A DNA stretch of 64,000 nucleotides from VAZQ01 sp034669045 (GCA_034669045.1 JAXDOD010000102.1:1-64000), one strand, 5' to 3'; shown: positions 24,483-33,431, counted from the stretch's first letter. Made by a program: numbers and translations. Notes: generated from the letters alone by a model not told the origin.

Positions 24483-25328
24483 ATGATTCCGATGCATGAA
24501 CCCTCTGCAAGAAACTTTTTTGACGTGGCGGCTGCCCGCGTGCGGTGCGCGCGCTTCCGAAAGCGCATTCTGGACGTATCCATGCAGGTTCAGGCGATCC
24601 ATATCGGGTCGGCGTATTCCTGCACTGAAATCGTCGACTGCATCTATTTTGGTTTGATGCGTCGCAATCCGGATGGTTCGTCGCCTGACACATTCATGAT
24701 GTCCAAGGGCCACGGCTGCGTGATCCAATACGTTGTTCTCGAACAACTCGGCATTCTTAGCCGTGATGATCTTGACAAATTCTGCACGTCCGAAGGCAGG
24801 CTCGGCGTCCATCCCGACTATGGAAATCCGGGTATCGTGGCATCAACAGGCGCGCTCGGGCACGGACTCTCGATGGCGGTGGGTATGGCGCTTGCTGAAC
24901 GGGCACGTGAGACCAGTGGCAACATCTATGTCGTTCTGAGCGACGGAGAATATCAGGAAGGTTCGACCTGGGAGGCCACATTGATGGCGTCGTCACTGGG
25001 GGCGACGAACTTGATCGCATTCATGGACAACAACGACTATCAGACGCTTGGCCGAACCTCTGAAACACATCCGTCGTTTTACCCGCTGGTTGACAAGTTC
25101 CTGGCGTTTGGCTGGGAAGCCGTCGAGGTTGACGGCCACGATTCGGCGGCTATCTTTCAGGCAGTCACGGAAAAACAGGGGCAAAAACCGCTCATGGTGG
25201 TCGCCAAGACCATCAAGGGCAAAGGCGTCAGCTACATGGAAAACGTGCCGATCTGGCATTACCGCTCGCCCAACCAGAAGGAATATGAGCAAGCATCCGA
25301 GGAATTGCAGAAGGCGATATCTTCATGA
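24483..25328 (+). CDS. Transketolase, N-terminal (thiamine diphosphate) subunit
   Basis: The 281 residues correspond to the first half of transketolase. KGHGCVIQY is the substrate His loop, GALGHGLSMAVGMALAER the diphosphate-side motif, and LSDGEYQEGSTWEA plus MDNNDYQTLG is the ThDP GDG...N motif. KTIKGKGVSYMEN closes the domain. Split transketolases encoded by two genes occur in archaea and in some polysaccharide and secondary-metabolite clusters. The stop overlaps the start of the C-terminal subunit (ATGA). Placement between sugar methyltransferase and SDR genes suggests two-carbon transfer to build a branched or extended sugar, not a housekeeping role. ATG at 24492 is an alternative start. 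Confidence 0.9.
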   Translation: MIPMHEPSARNFFDVAAARVRCARFRKRILDVSMQVQAIHIGSAYSCTEIVDCIYFGLMRRNPDGSSPDTFMMSKGHGCVIQYVVLEQLGILSRDDLDKFCTSEGRLGVHPDYGNPGIVASTGALGHGLSMAVGMALAERARETSGNIYVVLSDGEYQEGSTWEATLMASSLGATNLIAFMDNNDYQTLGRTSETHPSFYPLVDKFLAFGWEAVEVDGHDSAAIFQAVTEKQGQKPLMVVAKTIKGKGVSYMENVPIWHYRSPNQKEYEQASEELQKAISS

Positions 25329-26245
25329 GGAACACGTTTTCTGAGGCACTCTATCTGGCCGCGAACGCGAATCCTGACCTCTATGTCGTCGTTGCGGATA
25401 TCTCTCCTGCCGGCAGCATGGTCAAGTTTCGACAACAGTATCCCGACCGGTTTATCAATGTCGGAGTTGCTGAACAGTCCATGATCGGTATCTGCGCCGG
25501 TCTCGCGCTGAAGGGGTGCCAGCCCTTTGCGTACACAATTGCCACCTTTACACTTTATCGCCCGTTCGAAATGGTCCGCGACGATCTATGCTACCAGAAC
25601 CTGCCGGTGACGATCGTCGGCATGGGTGCGGGCGTTATCTATTCAAACCTCGGCAGCACACATCACGCGCAGGAGGACATCGCGATTGCGGGCGCCCTCC
25701 CCAACATGCAGATCATTGCTCCGTGCGATCCAATGGAATGCACCGAAGCCACGCGATATTGCGCCCAGCAAAAGAAGGGACCGGTATATTTGCGCCTTGG
25801 GAAAGCTGGAGAACCCAACTTCACAGACAAGGCGATTGATCCTTGGCTGTTCGGGAAGATTCGCTACATCAAGCACGGGTCCGATGTTTGTATCTTGTCC
25901 TACGGCGTGATCATGCAGAAGGCCATGAAGCTCGCGGAATCTTTTGAAGCGCAAGGCAAATCGGTCTCGGTCGTTTCCTGCCACACTCTCAAGCCGCTCG
26001 ACACGGCGGGAATCGAGCAGGCGTTGCGCGAGCACAAACACGTTATCGTCATCGAAGAGCACGCACCGCAAGGCGGACTCGCGCCGCGGGCGAAGCAGAT
26101 CGCATGGGACATCCGCGCGCAATGCCGGCTCGATACTTTCACCCTGCAGGATGCTTTCATTCACAACTACGGCAGCCACGACGATCTACTTGCCGCGCAT
26201 GGCCTCGATCTTAATGTGATTTCCGCTCAGGTCGGAGCGACGTGA
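25325..26245 (+). CDS. Transketolase, C-terminal subunit
   Basis: The 306 residues hold the pyrimidine-binding domain (RFINVGVAEQSMIGICAGLAL, with the catalytic Glu in the VAEQ motif) and the C-terminal regulatory domain (GKSVSVVSCHTLKPLDTAGI). YTIATFTLYRPFEMVRDDLCY is the conserved F-R-region of the family. With the preceding gene it makes one complete transketolase active site at the subunit interface. Start codon ATG overlaps the upstream stop by 4 bases. It is followed by 117 bases without a gene and then an LPG-synthase-type membrane protein. Confidence 0.9.
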   Translation: MRNTFSEALYLAANANPDLYVVVADISPAGSMVKFRQQYPDRFINVGVAEQSMIGICAGLALKGCQPFAYTIATFTLYRPFEMVRDDLCYQNLPVTIVGMGAGVIYSNLGSTHHAQEDIAIAGALPNMQIIAPCDPMECTEATRYCAQQKKGPVYLRLGKAGEPNFTDKAIDPWLFGKIRYIKHGSDVCILSYGVIMQKAMKLAESFEAQGKSVSVVSCHTLKPLDTAGIEQALREHKHVIVIEEHAPQGGLAPRAKQIAWDIRAQCRLDTFTLQDAFIHNYGSHDDLLAAHGLDLNVISAQVGAT

Positions 26246-26362
26246 ATGCGATCGCGATTGAGCATGCCGTAACAGCCTGATTGTGCAGACTGATGCTGAG
26301 TTGATTGGGCCTCCCACTCCAAAGACCGAGCATATTCCGCCAGCGAGCTGAGGCCGCGACAA

Positions 26363-27325
26363 ATGCAAAATTGGCTTGGCGTGGTTATCAAAGTCGCGTT
26401 GACCGCGTTGATCCTAGGATTCTTCCTGTTGCATTTGGATGTGCGGGCGATCGGGCGATCCCTCGCAAGCGTTAACGGGTGGGCGGCCGTCGGCGCGTTT
26501 TTTGTGGTCCTCGCTCAAACCCTATTTGCGGCAAAGCGATTGAATTTGGTCGTCAACCGATTTCAGGTGCCAATTCCGTTTACTGACGCGTTTCGCATTA
26601 CTCTTGAGGGCATGTTCTTCAGCCACACTTTTTTATCATTCATTGGAGGTGATGCGTTGCGTATCTGGCGCATCCGAAAGGCCGGACTGCCGTTGATTGA
26701 TGCAACTTCCGCCATCTTGATCGATCGCTTGATTGGAATCCTCGTCAATCACCTTTGTCTGCTTGCAAGCCTTCCCTGGCTGTTGTCGCGGATATCAGAA
26801 CGTTCGGTGAATTATGCCCTTATTCTGCTCGCGGTCGCCGGAGTAGCCGGATTTGCGGTGATCTTATTCCTTGGTTCGCTGAGGGGACGAGGCGGATATC
26901 TTCATGAGCTGCGGGAACGTCTCCCGGTTAAACGGGTGGCGATGCTTTTGATTGAAGCCTCGACTGTAGGGCGGTATTTTCTTACCTACTATCCTCAGCT
27001 CCTCCAGGTTGGGCTGGTCAGTGTGTTCATTGCATTGGGCAATGCTCTCGCTTTCGGCATCATCTTGCTTGGCATGGGCGTTGATGCCCCGTTGGCGTTG
27101 GGCTGCGCGCTCCTTGTGCCGGCGGTCTTGGAAATCGCGATGGTTCCTATTTCGATAGCAGGCTGGGGGCTCCGCGAAGGGGCCGCGGTCGTGGCATTTG
27201 GAGCGCTTGGTTTGCAGTCCGATGTGGCATTCGGATCAAGTCTTGCTTATGGCTTGATCGTTGGCGGGGTGAGTTTGCTGGGAGGCATAATCTGGGTCGC
27301 TGACCGAAAGCCAAAGCCCGTTTAG
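26363..27325 (+). CDS. Lysylphosphatidylglycerol synthase TM-type (UPF0104/AglD-like) membrane protein
   Basis: The 320 residues form about eight membrane spans, starting with VVIKVALTALILGFFLLHL. FFSHTFLSFIGGDALRIWRI and the C-terminal PISIAGWGLREGAAVVAFGALGL are the conserved motifs of the UPF0104 family, which includes the flippase half of MprF and archaeal AglD. It lacks the soluble synthase domain of MprF. In polysaccharide loci such proteins are thought to move or handle lipid-linked intermediates; the exact job here is inference. An SDR gene follows 32 bases downstream. Confidence 0.85.
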   Translation: MQNWLGVVIKVALTALILGFFLLHLDVRAIGRSLASVNGWAAVGAFFVVLAQTLFAAKRLNLVVNRFQVPIPFTDAFRITLEGMFFSHTFLSFIGGDALRIWRIRKAGLPLIDATSAILIDRLIGILVNHLCLLASLPWLLSRISERSVNYALILLAVAGVAGFAVILFLGSLRGRGGYLHELRERLPVKRVAMLLIEASTVGRYFLTYYPQLLQVGLVSVFIALGNALAFGIILLGMGVDAPLALGCALLVPAVLEIAMVPISIAGWGLREGAAVVAFGALGLQSDVAFGSSLAYGLIVGGVSLLGGIIWVADRKPKPV

Positions 27326-27357
27326 ACATATGGACCAGCCATGGGATCACAATCATC

Positions 27358-28266
27358 GTGACGGGCGTATTGTTGACGGGAGCAAGTTCGTTTTTTGGCT
27401 CGTACCTGACCGAACATTTTTTGCGTGCCGGGAAATCGGTAACCGCGACATTTCGCACCGGCAATGCGGTAGTTGAACGGCTGCGTGCGCTCGGCAAAAC
27501 TCTGGAACTGGAACTTGTTGAACTTGACATCGGAGATGCTGCGGGTTTCGCGCGCCTCCCCTCCACCGCCGCGACAGTCGTGCACGTCGCCGGCGTATCT
27601 AGCGTTGATGGCGTGTCAGATGATGAGATGTTTACCTGCAACGTCATCGGCACCCGCAATGTCCTGAACTATTCGCTGTCGGCCGGCGCTCGGAGAATGA
27701 TCTTTGCTTCCAGCCTGTCGGTGCATGGAAGGATTGACGTTTCCGTCGTTGACGAGAACACCCCAGTCAACAACCCCAGCCCGTATGGCGCCAGCAAATA
27801 CAAAGCTGAGCGTCTGTTGGCCGGCAAAGCCGCCGAGCTACCGTGCATCTGCGTGCGCCTGCCGGGGGTGTTGGGGCGGGGAGCGCATCGCGCGTGGGTT
27901 CCCACAATGCTCGAACGCATAAGGGCTCGCAAGGACGTAACGATTTTCAATCCGGAAGCAGCGTTCAACAATGCCGCTCATATCCGCGACCTGGCGCGTT
28001 TTTTCGACGGGCTCACCCAGCGAGACTGGCGAGGTTTCTTTGCATTTCCCGTTGGCGCAGCGGGGGCAATCCCGATCCGTCAAGTCGCCGACCGTTTGAT
28101 GATGGGCACGAATTTGCACGGTCGGATCATTACGGTGCACGCACCTCAGTCGAGTTTTACGGTATCGTCCGATTGCGCTCGCTCTTTCGGCTACGACCCA
28201 ATGGAGATTACCGCGATGCTCGATCTCTACGTCGCAGAAAGCCTGTTACCCGATGATCGTTCATGA
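27358..28266 (+). CDS. NAD-dependent epimerase/dehydratase (extended SDR)
   Basis: The 302 residues begin GVLLTGASSFFGSYLTEHF. ASSLSVHG and SPYGASKYKAE give an intact Ser/Tyr/Lys site. HIRDLARFFDGL is the usual substrate-side motif. The start is GTG at 27358; the nearby ATG at 27341 is out of frame. It shares a transcript direction with the split transketolase and membrane protein, and it may reduce a keto-sugar produced by the transketolase or methyltransferase genes. It converges on the acyltransferase gene, with only 12 bases between the stops. Confidence 0.82.
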   Translation: MTGVLLTGASSFFGSYLTEHFLRAGKSVTATFRTGNAVVERLRALGKTLELELVELDIGDAAGFARLPSTAATVVHVAGVSSVDGVSDDEMFTCNVIGTRNVLNYSLSAGARRMIFASSLSVHGRIDVSVVDENTPVNNPSPYGASKYKAERLLAGKAAELPCICVRLPGVLGRGAHRAWVPTMLERIRARKDVTIFNPEAAFNNAAHIRDLARFFDGLTQRDWRGFFAFPVGAAGAIPIRQVADRLMMGTNLHGRIITVHAPQSSFTVSSDCARSFGYDPMEITAMLDLYVAESLLPDDRS

Positions 28267-28278
28267 GGGCAGGACGTA

Positions 28279-29466
28279 CTAGGCGCGGCTTCGCAGGAAA
28301 CGATCTGTCTGCAGACGATTAGTTCGGCCGATCAAAAGATTGCGCATCGGCATCTCGACGCAAGCCCATATCAGATAGGACAGCGTGTAGAGTGCACAGA
28401 AATAGGTGCCAGCCTGCACCCATAGCGGCACGGTCGCGCTCGTGTAGGCCCAATGAATTTGCAGCAGCGGGAAGTGAATGAGGTACATTGAATACGAGAT
28501 TTCGCCGAGGAATACGAGCGGAGCCAGTGACATCAATCTGCTGACCCACCCAACATCGCAGGCGAGGACGAAAATGAGAAGTGCGGCCGGAATCGCATAG
28601 TGGAAGGATTGATAGTACCAGGACCAGAAGGCTCGGGAGATATCTTCGGTTCCGTCGCTGGTGAGCGTGTATAAAAGGATGAGGAGCGCCGCGACTTCAA
28701 AGATCGTACCGATGAACCGATTGATTCTGAGTCGTGCGGCATAGGTCTGCCATGCCAGCGCCGCGCACATGCCAATCACGAACTCCGACAGTCGCGCCAA
28801 GGGAAATTGATACAGGAGGAGCGCGGTTCCCGTACGCCTGCTGGAGTCAGCGTGTGGAATGGCGAAGATTTCGCAAATTATGATCAAGACGCCGGCCACG
28901 CAGAGGGACAGGGCAAGCTTCCACCACCACGTGCGGCGAAAATCAGCAATCAACAGCGGGAATAAGAGGTAGAACATGAACTCGGTGGATATGCTCCAGC
29001 TCGGTCCGTTGATCGCAACGTTGCCGAACGTCCACGGGCTCCAGGCGTGGAGCATGCCGACGTTGATCAGCGCGTGCGCAAGCGCGTCGCCGTCGAGGAA
29101 AAAACCGCCCCAGATCAGCCACACCGCGAATGCCGACGTTGCAATGTGCGCCGGCCAGATCCTTGCGAAGCGAGCCAGGAGAAAGCGCCATGTCTTGTTC
29201 GCGCTTGGGAGTTCTGGATAGACGTAGGCCAGAATGAAGCCGGACAGCACGAAGAAGATCGAGACGCCGCCGCCGAGCGCGTACCTGTTCGCGAAGCCGG
29301 CGGGGATGCCGAAGTGGCCCTGAGCATGCAGGGCCACGATCATCATCGCCGCGAAAAAGCGAAGCGAGGTCAGGGCGCGCAGTTGCGCCTTCGGTTGAAC
29401 CACATGGATGCTCTTGGCAATGATGTCGTTCGGAAATAGCGACAGTTGATTGACGACTATACTCAC
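28279..29466 (-). CDS. Acyltransferase family 3 membrane protein (OafA/YrhL type)
   Basis: The 395-residue protein has about ten membrane spans. The signature of the family is at residues 32-55: LTSLRFFAAMMIVALHAQGHFG, with R-F-F-A and the catalytic His. VSIFFVLSGFILAYVY and FLLARFARIWPAH follow as in OafA. These enzymes acetylate or acylate O-antigen or other glycans at the membrane. No C-terminal SGNH domain is attached. It is transcribed toward the SDR at 27358 and follows a methyltransferase gene by 21 bases, so the two probably form a small decoration operon. Confidence 0.9.
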   Translation of the reverse strand: MSIVVNQLSLFPNDIIAKSIHVVQPKAQLRALTSLRFFAAMMIVALHAQGHFGIPAGFANRYALGGGVSIFFVLSGFILAYVYPELPSANKTWRFLLARFARIWPAHIATSAFAVWLIWGGFFLDGDALAHALINVGMLHAWSPWTFGNVAINGPSWSISTEFMFYLLFPLLIADFRRTWWWKLALSLCVAGVLIIICEIFAIPHADSSRRTGTALLLYQFPLARLSEFVIGMCAALAWQTYAARLRINRFIGTIFEVAALLILLYTLTSDGTEDISRAFWSWYYQSFHYAIPAALLIFVLACDVGWVSRLMSLAPLVFLGEISYSMYLIHFPLLQIHWAYTSATVPLWVQAGTYFCALYTLSYLIWACVEMPMRNLLIGRTNRLQTDRFLRSRA

Positions 29467-29487
29467 AACCCGTCCCCCTACTTAAGG

Positions 29488-30264
29488 TCACACCGCCCGC
29501 CTCTGCATGACAATGACGTCCTGATGATCGTCCCATGCGAACTCCTGGAACGAGAGGACGCGAACATCGTTCTTGGTTTCGACCAGCTTCATCAGCCACG
29601 ATGGTGAGCACGCACTGAGACCGTATCCCGGCAGGAACGGATAGTCAGCATACCCGAACCCCTTGGCTTGAAAATCCCGCCGTGCCGGCGCCCACAATTC
29701 GGGCTCTATCCACTGGCCATGGCTCTGTTGCCGGTCATGCCGTCGGCCATGAGTCGTCATCACAAGAACGCCGTCGGTGGACAGGGACGCTAAGAACCAG
29801 TCCACGGCCCGCCGAAACGAGGCCTCGTCGAAATGCGTCACCAGGGATCCCACGAAGATCAGATCGAACGTGCGCTCCGGCGCCAACTCGAAATGAGGAT
29901 TCGGTCGTATTCCCAGGGCCTCGAACCGAGCAATGACGAATGCCTCTTTCTGCCGGTCGAGGTCGGACACATAGAGTTCGGCGTCAGGGAACAGGCTCTG
30001 CAGATGCCGGGTGACCCGCCCTCCGCCGCAGGGAAGGTCGAGGATCGATCCGACCACGCTCTTCTTTCCCAGCAGCAAAGCGCCGATAATCATATCAATG
30101 GCAGAGCGCCCTACATTGAAGTAGTGCTGGCGTCCACCTTCAAGCCCTTTGACGAACATGTCGTCATGGTCTGAAATATCCTGAACCGTTGGTCGTTCAA
30201 GATAAGCCTGATAAAGCTGTGCCAGGGCAATGAGCGGATGGACGGCTGGATTGATTGCGGACAT
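29488..30264 (-). CDS. Class I SAM-dependent methyltransferase
   Basis: The 258 residues include motif I SILDLPCGGGRVTRHL and motif II ELYVSDLDRQ. LIFVGSLVTHFDEASF is the post-II segment and GVLVMTTHGRRHDRQ follows. The N-terminal 60 residues (HDDMFVKGLEGGRQHYFNVG) resemble the cap of Methyltransf_12/23-type glycan methyltransferases. No acceptor can be read from the sequence. It is the first gene of a two-gene minus-strand unit with the OafA-type acyltransferase, and the 405 bases upstream hold no confident gene. Confidence 0.83.
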   Translation of the reverse strand: MSAINPAVHPLIALAQLYQAYLERPTVQDISDHDDMFVKGLEGGRQHYFNVGRSAIDMIIGALLLGKKSVVGSILDLPCGGGRVTRHLQSLFPDAELYVSDLDRQKEAFVIARFEALGIRPNPHFELAPERTFDLIFVGSLVTHFDEASFRRAVDWFLASLSTDGVLVMTTHGRRHDRQQSHGQWIEPELWAPARRDFQAKGFGYADYPFLPGYGLSACSPSWLMKLVETKNDVRVLSFQEFAWDDHQDVIVMQRRAV

Positions 30265-30669
30265 CGGGAACTGTCGCGCTTGTTACCCATTCCAACGATA
30301 CAGAAACACCGCTGCGACACTTGCCGATGCGATGGTGAAATCAACTACGCTTCCGTGCCTCACGCCGTACACGTCGTCCCTCCTCATCGCCTGCGCCAGA
30401 TGCTCCAGCGAGTGATGCCCCTAACATATTCACGCCGACCTGCAAGAGGTTGTGGCGCCGCTCTGCTGAAGCATATCCGCAATAAGCTTCGCAGCCAACC
30501 CCGTACGGCGAAATTAGGCAACTCTCAACCGCAAAAGATCCGCTCGGCCGTTCGGCGGAAAGGGCCAAGTCATATTCGGCTCGTTCTACAGCCTGCCGCT
30601 GCGGATGGCGTTGCGCGGCTGCGGCCCGGACGCTTTGATGGGTGTCGGCGCCGCCAAGTTGCTGGAAAT
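30265..30669. other. Intergenic stretch with no confident gene
   Basis: This 405-base gap separates two minus-strand genes. On the plus strand, 30518-30673 reads as an uninterrupted tail ending VIFGSFYSLPLRMALRGCG...AAKLLEI and TAG. It looks protein-like but has no start or recognisable family; it may be the remnant of a decayed gene. Other open frames have poor codon use. A promoter for the methyltransferase at 29488-30264 should lie near the left end. Confidence 0.4.
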
Positions 30670-31215
30670 CTAGGGACAGCCGACCGGACCCAGAGGAGCA
30701 TAGAGATTTCTCGGGCTGACGACGGCCAGAATTAGCTTTTTTCCTGCATCGCAAGCAAAACTACCATTGTACCCCATGTTCTTTCCAGACGAATCCGCAA
30801 GCTTGAAATATGCGGCAACATCCGAACGGCTACCGGTGGATACGACGTGCAACAGATTCTTCCCATCACCGAAGAGCAGGATTGTCAAAGGTCCTCCAGC
30901 GGCCTTACTGTCCAAAACCCAGCCCAAGACTTGAACCTGCCCTGAATCAATTCGACGAATTTGATCGACGTTGCCCTTGACGTCGGGGGATAATTCCAAA
31001 CCCGCCGATTTGGCCGCCGATGTCAATGTCGCTTCGTCAGTGACCGTGGACCGGGCTAGCGCCAAGATTTTGTCACCCGATGCCGTTGAAGTAGTATTTG
31101 GCTGTACCTGTTGCGGGCTCCCGCTCTCGCCGGCCTGACGATCCAGAATCCACTGAGTCACAAAAAACGCACCGAGGAGACAAGCCAATCCCATGCCAAT
31201 TTTCAGAGCGTTCAT
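30670..31215 (-). CDS. Hypothetical membrane-anchored periplasmic protein
   Basis: I do not recognise this 181-residue protein. Residues 4-24 form an N-terminal anchor or uncleaved signal (IGMGLACLLGAFFVTQWIL). A low-complexity linker rich in Ser, Thr and Gln runs to about residue 48. The rest is a small soluble domain with QVLGWVLDSKAAGGPLTILLFG and two Cys late in the chain (SFACDAGKK and the C-terminal GPVGCP), which could form a disulfide outside the cytoplasm. ATG at 31215 is preferred over the upstream TTG at 31236. It is divergent from the EamA-type gene. Confidence 0.65.
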   Translation of the reverse strand: MNALKIGMGLACLLGAFFVTQWILDRQAGESGSPQQVQPNTTSTASGDKILALARSTVTDEATLTSAAKSAGLELSPDVKGNVDQIRRIDSGQVQVLGWVLDSKAAGGPLTILLFGDGKNLLHVVSTGSRSDVAAYFKLADSSGKNMGYNGSFACDAGKKLILAVVSPRNLYAPLGPVGCP

Positions 31216-31379
31216 GAAAATCCTGTAGCCCACCAAATCGAAGTTTCAGAGCTGTGGACGCCACCGCTAGATATTAAATTCGCCGAAACGATGTTTGCAA
31301 CACATAAATTTGCTGTTAATGGAGGCGTCCACACCATAGCGTTGCTGGTGAATCGCTGGACACTCTTACAGTCTGTTTG
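31216..31379. promoter_or_regulatory. Divergent AT-rich region with 13-bp inverted repeat
   Basis: The region lies between the hypothetical protein (minus) and the EamA transporter (plus). TGTGGACGCCACC at 31253-31265 and GGAGGCGTCCACA at 31321-31333 form an inverted repeat with one mismatch in 13 bases. They enclose a strongly AT-rich stretch of 55 bases. It could be an operator pair, an RNA leader hairpin, or the ends of a very small element. Confidence 0.4.
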
Positions 31380-32195
31380 ATGTTGGGCGCGGCAGCGCTT
31401 CACGCCTCCTGGCACGCTCTCATCAAGTCTTCTGGCAATCAGCTAACGGCGCTTGCCGGAATGGGCCTGATCAGCGCCATCATTGCAGCCGCCTTTCTTC
31501 CGTTCGTCGAATTGCCGCCGACGGCGATCTGGCCAGTTCTGGCCTTGTCGTTGGTCCTTCATTCCGGCTACCGCTTTTCGCTCGCGTTGGCTTACGCCGA
31601 CAGCGATCTCAGCCAAGCCTATCCTCTGGCAAGAGGTCTCGTGCCGATTTTTGCGATGGCAACCGGTATCTGGCTTTTGAGCCAGACGCCATCGATGTCA
31701 CAACTCCTCGGCATCGGAACCATATCAGCCGGCGTGTGCTGGCTGACCAGCGAAGCGGTCCGGAACATCCAGGCCAAGCTGCTGTTGGCGGCCGCCGGCG
31801 TCGGTCTCACGGTGGCGGGCTACTCTGTCCTCGATTCCTACGGCGCTCGCGTGTCCGGCGATTGGATGTCCTACACGGTGTGGCTGGTTGTCCTCGATAG
31901 CGGCACCTTCACGCTTCTGGTCTTTGCTTTGAGGAGGAGACGCTTTCTTGCGGAGCTCGCGGCAATAAAGGAACGAACAGCCATATCTGGGCTGCTCGGA
32001 TTAGTGTCGTTCACGGTCTTCATCTGGGCGCTGAGCCGCAACCCGGTCGGCGCCGTATCAGCACTCCGGGAAACCAGCATTCTCTTTGCGACGTTGATCG
32101 GCATATTCTGGTACAAAGAACGGCTGGACTTTGGTCGGCTCTCGGCTGCCGGCTTGATCACTCTCGGCATCGCCCTTGTCTCAATTTCAAAATAG
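31380..32195 (+). CDS. EamA/DMT-family transporter
   Basis: The 271 residues form about nine to ten membrane spans with two EamA repeats. ALHASWHALIKSSGNQ starts the first repeat, and ALSRNPVGAVSALRETSILFATLIGIFWYKE is the conserved end of the second. The first membrane span looks short: the family normally has about ten more residues before LHASWNAL, and the frame is closed by TAA at 31317. So the start (ATG 31380 or TTG 31377) may be genuine but the N-terminus trimmed. DMT proteins in polysaccharide loci can carry sugars or polyprenyl-phosphate sugars; the cargo here is unknown. Confidence 0.82.
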   Translation: MLGAAALHASWHALIKSSGNQLTALAGMGLISAIIAAAFLPFVELPPTAIWPVLALSLVLHSGYRFSLALAYADSDLSQAYPLARGLVPIFAMATGIWLLSQTPSMSQLLGIGTISAGVCWLTSEAVRNIQAKLLLAAAGVGLTVAGYSVLDSYGARVSGDWMSYTVWLVVLDSGTFTLLVFALRRRRFLAELAAIKERTAISGLLGLVSFTVFIWALSRNPVGAVSALRETSILFATLIGIFWYKERLDFGRLSAAGLITLGIALVSISK

Positions 32196-32324
32196 CCAGT
32201 CGGTCCCCCGTTCAAGGCGATCTCCGGAATGGACAATTCTCGAGGTATGGGATAGTCATCGTCCATCGCCAGCGACCTCGGCAAGCACCCGCAACATCTT
32301 GGTTCAACAACAGCAATTGGCCCT

Positions 32325-33431
32325 ATGCGAGTCCGCTACTCCCCCCTTGCGCAACAGTTTGCAGAAGTGGATGAAGTGTTCGATGAATTGCGCGCACTGG
32401 TCGCGAGCGGCGATTTCACGCTTGGAAAACCGGTGCACGAGTTCGAGGCACAATTTGCCGAAACGCTGGGCGTCAAACACGCCGTCGGTGTAGGTTCCGG
32501 AACTGATGCTCTCAAAATTCCGCTGCGAGCGCTCGGCATCGGGCACGGTGACGAAGTCATTACCGCGGCGAATACATTCTACGCAACCGTTGGAGCTATC
32601 GCCGAGGTTGGTGCCAAGCCGGTTTTTGTCGACTGCGACGACACCTTCTGTCTCGACGTCTCCAAGCTGGAACAAGCGATCACACCACGCACCAAGGCGC
32701 TCATGCCGGTGCATCTCACTGGCGACGTCGCCGAAATGCCGCGCATCATGGATATCGCCCGGCATCACGGATTGCACGTTGTCGAAGACGGCTGCCAGAG
32801 CCTGATGGGCGAGTACAACGGGCAGCGTGTTGGGACTTGGGGTGACGCCACGGCATTTTCGATGCATCCTCTGAAGATCATCAACGTATGGGGAGACGCA
32901 GGAATTGTCGTCACGAACGACGACGAGATGAACCGCCGCGTGCGGCTGCTGCGCAATCACGGACTGCGCAATCGCGACGAAATGGAGATCCTTGGTTACA
33001 ATTCGCGGCTCGATTCGACTCAGGCAGTGGTCGGCAAATGGATCGTACGCAAACTGGCCGATATCGTAGAGAAGCGAATTGAAGCTGCGGCTTATTATGA
33101 TCGCAGCTTTCGGACAATTCCGCAGATCCGCGTGCCGGTGCGGCGCAATGAGACAAGGCACGTCTACCTGCTTTACATCCTGTTCGTCGAGGAACGCGAC
33201 CGCCTCCTCGAATACTGCATTGATCATGGCATCGAAGCCAAGATCCACTATCCAATCCCGCTGCACTTGCAGAAGGCGCTCCAGTATCTCGGCTATAAGC
33301 TTGGTGACTTCCCGGTCGCAGAGCGGCACTGCCGTGAGACCATCAGCTTTCCGGTCGATCAGCATTTGAACAGAGCCGAACAGGACTACGTGATCGAGAC
33401 TGTCAGAAACTTTTACCTGGGAAGCAAATGA
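32325..33431 (+). CDS. DegT/DnrJ/EryC1/StrS sugar aminotransferase (first of tandem pair)
   Basis: The 368-residue PLP enzyme of fold type I transaminates keto-sugar nucleotides. GVGSGTDALKIPLRALGIGHGDEVI is the cofactor phosphate region, VVEDGCQSLMGEYNG carries the Asp that holds the pyridine ring, and SMHPLK ends in the Schiff-base Lys184. YNSRLDSTQA is the usual later motif. Length is normal. Its stop overlaps the start of a second DegT protein (ATGATG), and a PIG-L-like gene follows, so the three form one operon for an amino sugar. A 4-keto or 3-keto-6-deoxy NDP-sugar is the likely substrate, by family. Confidence 0.92.
   Translation: MRVRYSPLAQQFAEVDEVFDELRALVASGDFTLGKPVHEFEAQFAETLGVKHAVGVGSGTDALKIPLRALGIGHGDEVITAANTFYATVGAIAEVGAKPVFVDCDDTFCLDVSKLEQAITPRTKALMPVHLTGDVAEMPRIMDIARHHGLHVVEDGCQSLMGEYNGQRVGTWGDATAFSMHPLKIINVWGDAGIVVTNDDEMNRRVRLLRNHGLRNRDEMEILGYNSRLDSTQAVVGKWIVRKLADIVEKRIEAAAYYDRSFRTIPQIRVPVRRNETRHVYLLYILFVEERDRLLEYCIDHGIEAKIHYPIPLHLQKALQYLGYKLGDFPVAERHCRETISFPVDQHLNRAEQDYVIETVRNFYLGSK

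Noticed and set aside
30518..30673. Protein-like tail ending VGAAKLLEI on the plus strand
   Set aside because: No start codon, no family match and overlap with the end of the minus-strand gene; kept only as a comment on the gap.
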